This document shows positions 24,514-32,682 of a stretch of 64,000 bases of DNA, piece by piece. Position 1 is the first letter of the stretch. The number at the start of each line of letters is the position of its first letter. Under the pieces are notes generated by a model. The model made no database searches. It was given only the letters and a program-made list of their open reading frames with translations, and was not told where the DNA came from. The position numbers were made by a program, and so were the translations under genes. Location of the stretch: NCBI RefSeq assembly GCF_036759925.1, contig NZ_JAPKIB010000001.1:496001-560000 (forward strand), given 5' to 3'. The DNA comes from Kluyvera sp036759925. GTDB taxonomy: Bacteria; Pseudomonadota; Gammaproteobacteria; Enterobacterales; Enterobacteriaceae.

Positions 24514-25086
24514 ATGCCAAGAGCGAACGAAATTAAAAAAGGTATGGTGCTGAATTACAACGGCAAACTGCTGATTGTAAAAAACATTGATATTCAGTCA
24601 CCGAGCGCCCGTGGCGCAGCAACGCTGTACAAAATGCGCTTCTCCGATGTCAGCACCGGGCTGAAGGTTGAAGAGCGTTTTAAAGGCGACGACATGGTCG
24701 ATACCGTGACCCTGAACCGCCGTTTCGTTGACTTCTCCTACATCGATGGCAACGAATACGTGTTCATGGATAAAGAAGATTACACCCCGTATATCTTCAC
24801 CCACGACCAGATTGCTGAAGAGCTGCAGTTCATTCCTGAAGGCGGTATGCCGGAAATGCAGGTTCTGCTGTGGGATGGCCGGGTTCTGGCGCTGGAACTG
24901 CCGCAAACGGTTGATCTGGAAATTGTTGAAACGGCACCGGGCATCAAAGGCGCTTCCGCCAGCTCCCGTACCAAGCCAGCAACCCTGACCACCGGTCTGG
25001 TTGTGCAGGTTCCTGAATACCTGACCACTGGCGAAAAAATTCGCGTTCATATCGAAGAAAAACGCTATATGTGCCGCGCGGACTAA
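24514..25086 (+). CDS. yeiP: Elongation factor P-like protein YeiP (EfpL)
   Basis: Paralogue of EF-P that assists ribosomes stalled at difficult motifs. 190 residues in three domains: KOW-like domain I (MPRANEIKKGMVLNYNGKLLIVKNIDIQSPSARGAATLYKMRF), then two OB-like domains. The loop tip is an Arg (SPSARGA) where EF-P has its modified Lys, the defining EfpL feature. It is followed by a REP unit and a bidirectional terminator shared with uxuA. Confidence 0.96.
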   Translation: MPRANEIKKGMVLNYNGKLLIVKNIDIQSPSARGAATLYKMRFSDVSTGLKVEERFKGDDMVDTVTLNRRFVDFSYIDGNEYVFMDKEDYTPYIFTHDQIAEELQFIPEGGMPEMQVLLWDGRVLALELPQTVDLEIVETAPGIKGASASSRTKPATLTTGLVVQVPEYLTTGEKIRVHIEEKRYMCRAD

Positions 25087-25095
25087 CTGTCTCTG

Positions 25096-25145
25096 GTAGC
25101 CCGGCCGAGCAACGCGACGCCGGGATTATACCTCGTCCGGGCTAC
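25096..25145. repeat. REP unit after yeiP
   Basis: An inverted GC-rich unit starting GTAGCCCGGCCGAGC and ending CGTCCGGGCTAC, between the yeiP stop and the terminator. Same REP class as the units at 11690-11822, 38968-39042 and 51850-51879. Confidence 0.75.
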
Positions 25146-25160
25146 GGAAATAGGCAAACA

Positions 25161-25190
25161 AAAAGGGCAGCCAAATGGCTGCCCTTTTTT
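25161..25190. terminator. Bidirectional terminator between yeiP and uxuA
   Basis: Stem GGGCAGCC-AAAT-GGCTGCCC flanked by A4 on the left and T6 on the right. It can end yeiP on the plus strand and uxuA (stop at 25210) on the minus strand. Confidence 0.88.
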
Positions 25191-25209
25191 ATTTTGGGAA
25201 AATGACGAC

Positions 25210-26400
25210 TTACAGCAGATCGCGGAACTTGGTCATTTTCAGCGCCAGCTCAACGCCGCGCACTTCCGCCAGGCCTTTCAGGCGACCAATCGCCGAGTAG
25301 CCAGGGTTGGTTTTCTTCTTCAGGTCATCCAGCATCTGGTGACCGTGGTCAGGACGCATTGGGATAGGACGCAGATCGCCCGCTTTCTTACGACGCTGCT
25401 CTTCGGTCAGAATCGCATCTACTACCGCAACCATGTTCACATCGCCCTGCAGGTGCGCTGCTTCGTGGAAGGTTTTCGGGTTCCCTTCACGGCAGGTAGA
25501 ACGCAGGTGCGTGAAGTGGATACGGTCGCCAAAGGTCTCGATCATTTTCACCAGATCGTTATCCGCACGCACGCCGTAAGAACCGGTGCACATGGTGAAG
25601 CCGTTGTTGATGCTATCAACGGTCTCTTTCAGCCACTGCATATCTTCAATGGTAGAAACGATACGCGGCAGGCCGAGGATTGGACGCGGTGGATCGTCCG
25701 GGTGAACCGCCAGACGCACGCCGACTTCTTCCGCTACCGGCACGATAGCGCGCAGGAACACCGCCATGTTTTCACGCAGGTTTTCTTTGCTGATGTGGTC
25801 GTATTCCGCCAGACGTGCACGGAACTGGTCCAGGGTGTAACCCTCTTCCGCGCCCGGCAGGCCAGCAATGATGTTGCGGGTCAGTTTGGTGACTTCCGCT
25901 TCGGTCATTGCCTGGAAATATTCCTGCGCCTGACGCTGCTCTTCCGCGGTGTAATCCGCCTGCGCGCCTTCACGCTTCAGGATGTGCAGTTCAAACGCCG
26001 CAAAAGCGATCTGGTCAAAGCGCAGCGCTTTAGAGCCATCTTCCAGGGTGTACTCGAGGTCGGTACGCGTCCAGTCGAGGATCGGCATGAAGTTGTAGCA
26101 GACGGTGTCGATGCCACATTCAGCCAGGTTGCGGATGCTCTGCTGATAGTTGGCAATCCAGGTTTTGTACTCACCGGAGCCAGTCTTAATATCTTCGTGA
26201 ACCGGGATACTCTCAACCACGGACCAGGTCAGACCTTTTTCAGCCAGCATCGCTTGACGCTGTTTAATTTCTTCAACCGGCCATACCTGACCGTTTGGAA
26301 TGTGGTGCAATGCCGTTACGACGCCCGTCGCGCCAGCCTGACGCACATCATCAAGAGATACCGGATCGTTCGGGCCGTACCAACGCCAGGTTTGTTCCAT
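25210..26400 (-). CDS. uxuA: D-mannonate dehydratase
   Basis: Dehydrates D-mannonate to 2-keto-3-deoxygluconate in glucuronate catabolism. The start at 26400 (MEQTWRWYGPNDPVSLDDVRQAGATGVVTALHHIPNGQVWP) gives 396 residues, as in E. coli UxuA (394); an upstream GTG is less likely. TIM-barrel motifs include LAVHPDDPPRPILGLPRIVSTIEDMQWL, GFTMCTGSYGVRADNDLV, IHFTHLRSTC and PIPMRPDHGHQMLDD (metal-binding His/Cys). In E. coli uxuA is elsewhere with uxuB; here it is divergent from yeiQ, itself a fructuronate-reductase-family gene. A UxuR/ExuR-like operator lies in its 5' leader. Confidence 0.96.
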   Translation of the reverse strand: MEQTWRWYGPNDPVSLDDVRQAGATGVVTALHHIPNGQVWPVEEIKQRQAMLAEKGLTWSVVESIPVHEDIKTGSGEYKTWIANYQQSIRNLAECGIDTVCYNFMPILDWTRTDLEYTLEDGSKALRFDQIAFAAFELHILKREGAQADYTAEEQRQAQEYFQAMTEAEVTKLTRNIIAGLPGAEEGYTLDQFRARLAEYDHISKENLRENMAVFLRAIVPVAEEVGVRLAVHPDDPPRPILGLPRIVSTIEDMQWLKETVDSINNGFTMCTGSYGVRADNDLVKMIETFGDRIHFTHLRSTCREGNPKTFHEAAHLQGDVNMVAVVDAILTEEQRRKKAGDLRPIPMRPDHGHQMLDDLKKKTNPGYSAIGRLKGLAEVRGVELALKMTKFRDLL

Positions 26401-26413
26401 TGCCTCACCCTCT

Positions 26414-26433
26414 AAAGTTGTTATACCAATAAA
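26414..26433. promoter_or_regulatory. UxuR/ExuR-like operator in front of uxuA
   Basis: AAAGTTGTTATACCAATAAA resembles the ExuR/UxuR consensus (AATTGGTATACCAATT): the core TTGTTATACCAA has one mismatch. It lies 14-33 bp upstream of the uxuA start. GntR-family UxuR/ExuR regulate uronate genes in Enterobacteriaceae; control here is inferred. Confidence 0.6.
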
Positions 26434-26495
26434 ATCACCTTCAATGACGACTACCATACATGTTTATTCTGTAGCGTCAATAAATCCGCTGGGAT

Positions 26496-26515
26496 TGATT
26501 GATCAAGCTCACATT
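26496..26515. promoter_or_regulatory. Candidate CRP site between uxuA and yeiQ
   Basis: ATTGA-TCAAGC-TCACA (26498-26513): right half perfect, left half three of five. It sits near the middle of the divergent intergenic gap, so it could serve either gene. Confidence 0.45.
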
Positions 26516-26605
26516 AACGCGATAAATACGGCACACCAATTCAATTTGTTGTCATATAACTTTACACTGCACACGTTAATTAATCGTTAATCGGATGTGT
26601 GAACA

Positions 26606-28072
26606 ATGAATACAATCGCCTCAAGCGCCCTTCCCGCCAGCGTCCAGCGCCCTCAATATGATAGACAACAGCTACGTTCGCGGATTGTGCACTTCGGTTT
26701 TGGTGCGTTTCACCGCGCCCATCAGGCGCTGTTAACCAACCGGGTATTGAACCAGCACGGCGGCGACTGGGGGATTTGTGAAATCAGCCTGTTTAGCGGC
26801 GACGTGCTGATGAGCCAGCTCCGTCAGCAGGATCATCTGTTCACCGTGATGGAGAAGAGCGCTGCGGGTAATCAGCCGATTATCATTGGTGCGGTCCACG
26901 AGTGTCTGAACGCAAAGCTTGATTCTCTGGCGGCGATTATCGAGAAATTCTGCGAGCCGCAGGTGGCGATTGTCTCTCTGACGATCACCGAAAAAGGCTA
27001 CTGCATCGATCCGGCGACCGGACACCTCGATTTCACCCAGCCGCGGATCGTCCACGATCTTGAATCCCCCACGGAGCCACACTCTGCGCCTGGCATTCTG
27101 GTTGAAGCCCTGTCTCGCCGTCGCGATCGTGGTCTTCCGGCCTTCACCGTCCTCTCCTGCGATAACATTCCTGATAACGGCCATGTGGTTAAAAACGCGG
27201 TGCTGGACATGGCAACCCGTCGGGATCCAGAGCTGGCGAGCTGGATTGCGGAATACGTCAGCTTCCCCGGCACCATGGTCGACCGTATCGTCCCGGCCGC
27301 GACCGAAGCATCGCTGGCTGAAATCACCCAGGAGTTGGGTGTCGAAGATCCGTGCGCCATCAGCTGTGAACCGTTTATTCAGTGGGTCATTGAAGATAAT
27401 TTCGTCGCCGGACGCCCTGATTGGGGCAGCGTAGGGGCGCAGATGGTCAGCGACGTCCTGCCGTGGGAAGAGATGAAGCTGCGTATGCTTAACGGCAGCC
27501 ACTCGTTCCTTGCCTACCTCGGCTACCTTGCGGGCTATGCGCACATCAGCGACTGCATGCAGGATGAATCTTACCGCCGTGCGGCGCGTCATCTGATGAT
27601 GGCCGAGCAGGCTCCCACACTGCGCATTACCGATGTAGACCTCGGCGCGTATGCCGATAGCCTGATCGCGCGCTTCAGCAACCCGGCGCTTCAGCACCGT
27701 ACCTGGCAAATCGCGATGGACGGCAGCCAGAAGCTGCCGCAGCGTCTGCTGGACGGCATTCGTATTCATCTCCAGAACGGCAGCCGTTGGCCGCTACTGG
27801 CGCTGGCCGTCGCCGGGTGGATGCGTTACGTGAGCGGCGTGGACGATGCCGGGCAGCCGATTGATGTCCGTGACCCGCTGGCGGAGAAAATTCGCAACAT
27901 CGTGGCGAACAGCAGCAACGAGAACCGGGTCGCTGCGCTGCTCACGCTGCAGGAAATTTTCGGCAGCGACCTGCCAGCCAACCCGCAGTTTGTTCAGGCT
28001 ATCGAGCAAGCCTGGCAACATCTGGTGCAACAAGGCGCACGCCAGGCGGTGTTGACCGCGCTCAATAGTTAA
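26606..28072 (+). CDS. yeiQ: Mannitol dehydrogenase / fructuronate reductase-family oxidoreductase YeiQ
   Basis: NAD(P)-dependent long-chain polyol dehydrogenase family, 488 residues, the E. coli YeiQ length. The N-terminal Rossmann segment is RSRIVHFGFGAFHRAHQALLTNRVL. Central motifs are DNIPDNGHVVKNAVLDMA and FPGTMVDRIVPAAT. The catalytic Lys/Asn/His region is EEMKLRMLNGSHSFLAYLGYLAGY. UxuB-like activity would reduce D-fructuronate to D-mannonate, the substrate of adjacent UxuA. E. coli YeiQ is uncharacterised; function here is an inference from the divergent uxuA pairing. Confidence 0.9.
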   Translation: MNTIASSALPASVQRPQYDRQQLRSRIVHFGFGAFHRAHQALLTNRVLNQHGGDWGICEISLFSGDVLMSQLRQQDHLFTVMEKSAAGNQPIIIGAVHECLNAKLDSLAAIIEKFCEPQVAIVSLTITEKGYCIDPATGHLDFTQPRIVHDLESPTEPHSAPGILVEALSRRRDRGLPAFTVLSCDNIPDNGHVVKNAVLDMATRRDPELASWIAEYVSFPGTMVDRIVPAATEASLAEITQELGVEDPCAISCEPFIQWVIEDNFVAGRPDWGSVGAQMVSDVLPWEEMKLRMLNGSHSFLAYLGYLAGYAHISDCMQDESYRRAARHLMMAEQAPTLRITDVDLGAYADSLIARFSNPALQHRTWQIAMDGSQKLPQRLLDGIRIHLQNGSRWPLLALAVAGWMRYVSGVDDAGQPIDVRDPLAEKIRNIVANSSNENRVAALLTLQEIFGSDLPANPQFVQAIEQAWQHLVQQGARQAVLTALNS

Positions 28073-28196
28073 CATTTTCTGCTATTTCGCGGGCTAATAT
28101 TAGATTAGCCCGCCTTAACACTTCTCTTTTCGACGTCGCTTCGCCAGGATAAAGTGATCCAGATAACACTATCACTATGTCCAGTGCGGAGTTTTC

Positions 28197-29174
28197 GTGA
28201 CTAAAACCAATCTGATCACCGGCTTTCTCGGCAGCGGGAAAACCACCTCTATTCTGCACCTGCTGGCCAATAAACCTGCCGACGAAAAATGGGCTGTTCT
28301 GGTCAATGAATTTGGCGAAGTCGGCATCGACGGTGCCCTGTTAGCCGACAGCGGCGCGCTGCTTAAAGAGATCCCCGGCGGCTGCATGTGCTGCGTGAAC
28401 GGCCTGCCAATGCAGGTCGGCCTGAATACGCTGCTGCGCCAGGGCAAACCGGATCGCCTGCTGATTGAGCCTACGGGCCTCGGTCACCCTAAACAGATCC
28501 TCGATCTGCTTACCGCCCCGGTTTACGAGCCGTGGATCGACCTGCGCGCCACGCTGTGCGTGATCGACCCTCGTCAGCTGCTGGACGACAAGGTCGCCAA
28601 CAATGAAAACTTCCGCGACCAGCTCGCGGCGGCGGACATTATCGTCAGCAACAAAACGGACCGTGCCACCGCCGAAAGCCAGCAGGCGCTGGCTGACTGG
28701 TGGCAGCATCACGGTGCTGAACGCCAACTCGTCGAGGCCACTCAGGGCAGCATCGATAATGCCCTGCTGGATACACCACGCAGCAACACGGCGCCGCTCA
28801 GGGCCAGCGCGGCGCACTCGCACTCACATCCGTCAAACAAAGGTCTCGCGGCGTTAAGCCTGCCGGAGCACCAGCGTTGGCGCAGAAGCGTCAACGAAGG
28901 CCAGGGCTATTACGCCTGCGGCTGGATTTTTGACGCCGATACCGTATTTGACACCATCGGCCTGCTGGAGTGGGCACGTCTATCACCGGTGACTCGTCTG
29001 AAGGCGGTGATGCGTATTCCTGAAGGGCTGGTGCGTATTAATCGCCAGGGCGCCGACCTGCACATTGAAACGCAGAGCGTCGCACCGCCCGATAGCCGTA
29101 TTGAGCTGATAAACGACGCGCAAACCGACTGGAATCCACTACAAACGGCGCTGTTGAAACTTCGTTTAGGTTAA
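28197..29174 (+). CDS. yeiR: Zinc-binding GTPase YeiR (COG0523)
   Basis: G3E-family P-loop GTPase of the COG0523/CobW class, a Zn-linked metallochaperone candidate; E. coli YeiR binds zinc and hydrolyses GTP. 325 residues from a GTG start. Walker A GFLGSGKTT, metal-binding GGCMCC (CxCC motif, near residue 60-65), DRLLIEPTGLGHP and guanine-specificity motif SNKTDRA are visible. A His-rich stretch (AAHSHSHPSN) near residue 205 could bind metal. C-terminal CobW domain from about 220. Confidence 0.95.
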   Translation: MTKTNLITGFLGSGKTTSILHLLANKPADEKWAVLVNEFGEVGIDGALLADSGALLKEIPGGCMCCVNGLPMQVGLNTLLRQGKPDRLLIEPTGLGHPKQILDLLTAPVYEPWIDLRATLCVIDPRQLLDDKVANNENFRDQLAAADIIVSNKTDRATAESQQALADWWQHHGAERQLVEATQGSIDNALLDTPRSNTAPLRASAAHSHSHPSNKGLAALSLPEHQRWRRSVNEGQGYYACGWIFDADTVFDTIGLLEWARLSPVTRLKAVMRIPEGLVRINRQGADLHIETQSVAPPDSRIELINDAQTDWNPLQTALLKLRLG

Positions 29175-29206
29175 AACCGCTAAGGTTTCCGCCGAGACTA
29201 ATTGCT

Positions 29207-29935
29207 ATGAATATTAAGATGCGTACACGTTTTCCCCTGATTATTTTGCTCAACGCTGCCGGCGTGGCGTTGTTTCTCTCCTGGTTCCTGCCGGCGAATC
29301 ACGGCTTCTGGTCCGTGGCTGACCTTGGCATTTTTCACTTCTTTAACCGGGGTTTAAACGCAGATAATTTGGGCTACGCCTGGTTCTTAGCCATCATTAA
29401 TAACCGCGCCTTTGACGGCTGTTCGCTGTTGGCAATGGGCTGTCTGATGCTCAGTTTCTGGCTAAAGGAAACCACTCAAGGCCGTCGCCGGATCGTGGTG
29501 ATGGGCCTGGTGATGCTGCTGTCGGCGGTCATCATCAATCAGTTGGCGCAGCACCTGATGCCGGTTACCCGCAGCAGCCCGTCGCTTTCCGTGCCGGGCG
29601 TACACCGCGTCAGCGACTTTATCGACTTCTCGACCAAAGACGGTTCACGGGACAGTTTCCCCGGCGATCACGGTATGATGCTGCTGATATTTGCCACCTT
29701 CATGTGGCGCTATTTCGGCCAAAAAGCGTTCCTTATTTCACTGATTATTTTTGTGGTTTTCGCCTTCCCGCGCGTGATGATCGGCGCACACTGGTTTACC
29801 GATATTGCCGTCGGTTCGTTAACCGCAGTGCTGATTGGCGTACCCTGGGTGCTGATGACGCCATTAAGCGATAATGTGATGGGCCTCTTTGAGCGAAATT
29901 TGCCCCATTTATCCAAAGCGAAATCGGCGCAATAA
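29207..29935 (+). CDS. lpxT: Lipid A 1-diphosphate synthase (Kdo2-lipid A phosphotransferase)
   Basis: Inner-membrane PAP2-family enzyme that moves phosphate from undecaprenyl pyrophosphate to the 1-position of lipid A. 242 residues, about six membrane helices. The acid-phosphatase motifs are present: KDGSRDSFPGDHGMM (C2, SFPGDH) and RVMIGAHWFTDIAVGS (C3, with RxxxGxHxxxD). It starts 33 bp after yeiR and ends in a T-rich terminator. Known as YeiU in older maps. Confidence 0.95.
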   Translation: MNIKMRTRFPLIILLNAAGVALFLSWFLPANHGFWSVADLGIFHFFNRGLNADNLGYAWFLAIINNRAFDGCSLLAMGCLMLSFWLKETTQGRRRIVVMGLVMLLSAVIINQLAQHLMPVTRSSPSLSVPGVHRVSDFIDFSTKDGSRDSFPGDHGMMLLIFATFMWRYFGQKAFLISLIIFVVFAFPRVMIGAHWFTDIAVGSLTAVLIGVPWVLMTPLSDNVMGLFERNLPHLSKAKSAQ

Positions 29936-29960
29936 ATAACCAATTCATCTGATATTCCAG

Positions 29961-29992
29961 AAAGAGGGTATTCACCCTCTTTTTCTTTTTTT
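29961..29992 (+). terminator. Terminator after lpxT
   Basis: Stem AAAGAGGG-TATT-CACCCTCTTT followed by a T-rich tract (TTCTTTTTTT), 26 bp after the lpxT stop. Confidence 0.88.
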
Positions 29993-30352
29993 ATCCCACC
30001 GCGTTATTGTCATCGTCCCGTCACAACATTCATTTTTATAATGAATGAGTTGCCCATTTTTCATTCACCAGCGACGCAATTTTGGCCATTCACAATTTTT
30101 AACTTTGTGTATCACGATTTCTTATAAGAAATCGGGCAAAAGCGCTCGCAATGCCGCTTTCGTTAAGGTAATCTCATTCGCGTTTGTCGTTTCAAAGAGC
30201 AATTATTTGGTTCGTAAATAAAACTTTGTGCGCTAAGCCACAAAAATGAATTCAAAGAATTGTCTCATTGATTGCGTGTATTTAGTCTCAGACGCGTTTG
30301 GCATTTTTTATAACGACTCCATCGTTAAGGACTTCAAGGGAAAACAACGAAA
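29993..30352. promoter_or_regulatory. Long AT-rich mepS upstream region with two dyads
   Basis: This 360-bp gap has no gene. It contains CATTCATT-TTTAT-AATGAATG (30027-30047), an 8-bp perfect inverted repeat, and a perfect 18-nt palindrome GATTTCTTATAAGAAATC (30116-30133). A purine-rich Shine-Dalgarno (AAGGGA) precedes the mepS ATG. It presumably holds the mepS promoter and a long leader. I cannot name a regulator. Confidence 0.5.
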
Positions 30353-30925
30353 ATGGTCAAATCTCAGCCGATTTTGAGATATATCTTGCGAGCGATTCCA
30401 GCAGTAGCAGTTGCGGTTCTGCTTTCTGCCTGTAGTAACACCAGTAACACCGCTAAGAACATGCATTCTGAGACGCATGCAGTGGGCACCGAAGATGCCT
30501 CGTCACTGCAAGCCTCTCAGGATGAATTTGAAACCATGGTGCGTAACCTAGACGTGAAGTCCCGTCTGATGGATCAATACGCAGGATGGAAAGGTGTCCG
30601 TTACCGTCTGGGCGGCGACACCAAGCGTGGTATCGACTGCTCCAGCTTTGTGCAGCGTACCTTCCGCGAACAGTTTGGTTTAGAGCTGCCGCGCTCCACC
30701 TGGGAGCAGCAGGAAACGGGTAAATCCGTTAAACGCAATCAGCTTCGAACCGGTGATTTAGTGTTGTTCCGCGCCGGCTCTACCGGTCGTCATGTAGGCA
30801 TCTACATTGGCAACAACCAGTTTGTTCATGCTTCCACCAGCAGTGGTGTGACGATTTCCAGCATGAATGAACCGTACTGGAATAAACGTTACAACGAAGC
30901 ACGCCGCGTCCTGAGTCGTTCGTAA
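30353..30925 (+). CDS. mepS: Murein DD-endopeptidase MepS (Spr)
   Basis: Outer-membrane lipoprotein that cleaves meso-DAP-D-Ala crosslinks so new glycan can be inserted; in E. coli its level is set by NlpI-Prc proteolysis. 190 residues with a lipobox LLSAC (lipidated Cys27). The NlpC/P60 domain follows, with catalytic Cys96 (GIDCSSF), His147 (TGRHVGIYIG) and His159 (FVHAS). E. coli has Gly instead of the second Ser in DCSGF. It is followed by a strong terminator. Confidence 0.97.
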   Translation: MVKSQPILRYILRAIPAVAVAVLLSACSNTSNTAKNMHSETHAVGTEDASSLQASQDEFETMVRNLDVKSRLMDQYAGWKGVRYRLGGDTKRGIDCSSFVQRTFREQFGLELPRSTWEQQETGKSVKRNQLRTGDLVLFRAGSTGRHVGIYIGNNQFVHASTSSGVTISSMNEPYWNKRYNEARRVLSRS

Positions 30926-30965
30926 TGTCGTTTACCGTCGGTTTCCCTTGGCTGACGGTAAGCAT

Positions 30966-30998
30966 AAAAAAAGCACTGCTCCGGCAGTGCTTTTTTTA
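30966..30998 (+). terminator. Terminator after mepS
   Basis: Stem AAGCACTGC-TCCG-GCAGTGCTT extended by A/T pairing on both sides and followed by T7, 40 bp after the mepS stop. Symmetry would allow action in both directions. Confidence 0.92.
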
Positions 30999-31048
30999 TG
31001 CTTCATCATTATTCTTTTCTTTAGAGTTCCGTAGCATAGAGAAGTTGC

Positions 31049-32611
31049 ATGTTCACTCGCCATTCATCGATTAACCGTCGAATCGTTCTCACCAGTATTG
31101 TTGCCGGCCTGCTGATTGCGCTTGCTGCCGGGCTGGTGCAGTTTTCTATATTCCATCACCGTCGTTCGGTCCAGTTTGATAACACCATTTCCAGCTTACA
31201 AAACTACTTGAATAACTACTTCAGGCAGATCCTGGTGACGATGGATTCTCTGCAACCGCTAACGATGGACCCGTGCCAGGCCGTGTCGTCGGAACTCACC
31301 GAGCGCGCCGCGTTCAGCATGAACGTGCGAGCATTTCTGCTGGTGAAAGATCAGATAGCCTACTGTTCATCGGCCACCGGGGAGATGTCGCTGGGGCTTA
31401 AGGATCTGGTGCCGGATCTCGATCTCAGCAAAACGCACGTGATGGGGATCGTCCCCGGCACGCCGATGATGCCGACCACCCCTGCCTTTGTGCTATGGGT
31501 AAAAAGCCCGCTGCTGGAGAACCGCGGCGTTTTCGCCTCGATTAACGCCAACCTGATGCCCTGGGTGCTCTACTCGTCAAAGCAGACCCCGTATAACGGC
31601 GTCGCGCTGGTCGTTAACGGTAAGACAGCCATCTCTACCTTTAGCAGCAAACCCCTTGCGGTCGACGACATTACCGATACCGCCGTTCGCCACGTGAAGA
31701 TCAACGACGTGCCGCTGGAGGTCTATCTCTACAGCAACGCGCTCAGCAGCGATAACTCGCTCTATTCAATCCTGCTCGGACTCATCTGCGGCCTGATCGG
31801 CGGCCTGCTGTGCCTCTACATTTTGGCTATTCGATCGCGGCCGGGGAAAGAGATCCTCGCCGCCATCAAACACCGCCAGTTCCACGTGGTCTATCAGCCG
31901 GTGGTGGATGCGAAGAATCGCCAGATTACCGGTGCGGAGGCGCTAATGCGTTGGTCGCACCCGACCGCCGGGAATATCCCGCCGGACGCATTTATCAGCT
32001 ATGCCGAAGCGCAGGATCTCATCGTCCCCCTCACTCACCATCTGTTTGAGCTGATCGCCCGCGATGCGCCGGTGCTAAAAGATCTGCTGCCGCCGGGCGC
32101 CAAGCTCGGCATCAATATTGCGCCCGGTCACCTGCATGCCGAGAGCTTCCAGCAGGATATCCGCAACCTGGCGGCCAGCCTACCGCAAAACTACTTCCAA
32201 CTGGTGCTGGAGATAACCGAGCGCGACATGCTGCATCTGGAGAAGGCCATGAGCCTGTTTGCCTGGCTGCGCGGCGAAGGCATTGAAGTGGCTATCGATG
32301 ATTTCGGCACCGGGCACAGCGCGCTTATCTACCTCGAACGCTTCACCCTCGACTACCTGAAAATCGACCGCGGGTTTGTCAACGCTATTGGTCGGGAGAC
32401 CATCACCTCGCCGGTGCTGGATGCGGTGCTAACCCTGACGCACCGCCTGAACCTGGTGACGGTCGCTGAAGGCGTGGAAACCGAGGAACAGGCAACCTGG
32501 CTTTGCGATCACGGCGTCGACTATCTTCAAGGCTATCTGATAAGCCGCCCGCTCACGCTGCAGCAGCTGATTGTGGAATATCGTAAGCCAGCAAAGTATT
32601 TCACAAGTTAA
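31049..32611 (+). CDS. pdeN: Cyclic di-GMP phosphodiesterase PdeN (Rtn)
   Basis: Inner-membrane CSS-EAL phosphodiesterase that lowers c-di-GMP. 520 residues: N-terminal helix (VLTSIVAGLLIALAAGLVQFSIF), periplasmic CSS domain (redox Cys in DPCQAVSSEL and the IAYCSSATG motif), second helix (LLGLICGLIGGLLCLYIL), then a cytoplasmic EAL domain from about residue 270. The EAL domain keeps GAEALMRW, NIAPGHL, EITERDM and AIDDFGTGHSAL plus LKIDRGFV, so it looks catalytically complete. It stands between mepS and yejA as in E. coli. Confidence 0.95.
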   Translation: MFTRHSSINRRIVLTSIVAGLLIALAAGLVQFSIFHHRRSVQFDNTISSLQNYLNNYFRQILVTMDSLQPLTMDPCQAVSSELTERAAFSMNVRAFLLVKDQIAYCSSATGEMSLGLKDLVPDLDLSKTHVMGIVPGTPMMPTTPAFVLWVKSPLLENRGVFASINANLMPWVLYSSKQTPYNGVALVVNGKTAISTFSSKPLAVDDITDTAVRHVKINDVPLEVYLYSNALSSDNSLYSILLGLICGLIGGLLCLYILAIRSRPGKEILAAIKHRQFHVVYQPVVDAKNRQITGAEALMRWSHPTAGNIPPDAFISYAEAQDLIVPLTHHLFELIARDAPVLKDLLPPGAKLGINIAPGHLHAESFQQDIRNLAASLPQNYFQLVLEITERDMLHLEKAMSLFAWLRGEGIEVAIDDFGTGHSALIYLERFTLDYLKIDRGFVNAIGRETITSPVLDAVLTLTHRLNLVTVAEGVETEEQATWLCDHGVDYLQGYLISRPLTLQQLIVEYRKPAKYFTS

Positions 32612-32682
32612 GCAAGGTCATTTAAGATTCAGGGATAAAAGACGTTTTCAATCAATACTTTTCAATGCGGGGTAGCCCTATC

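Noticed and set aside
25339..26415. 358-residue open frame on the plus strand
   Set aside because: Antisense shadow of uxuA, which is complete and conserved.
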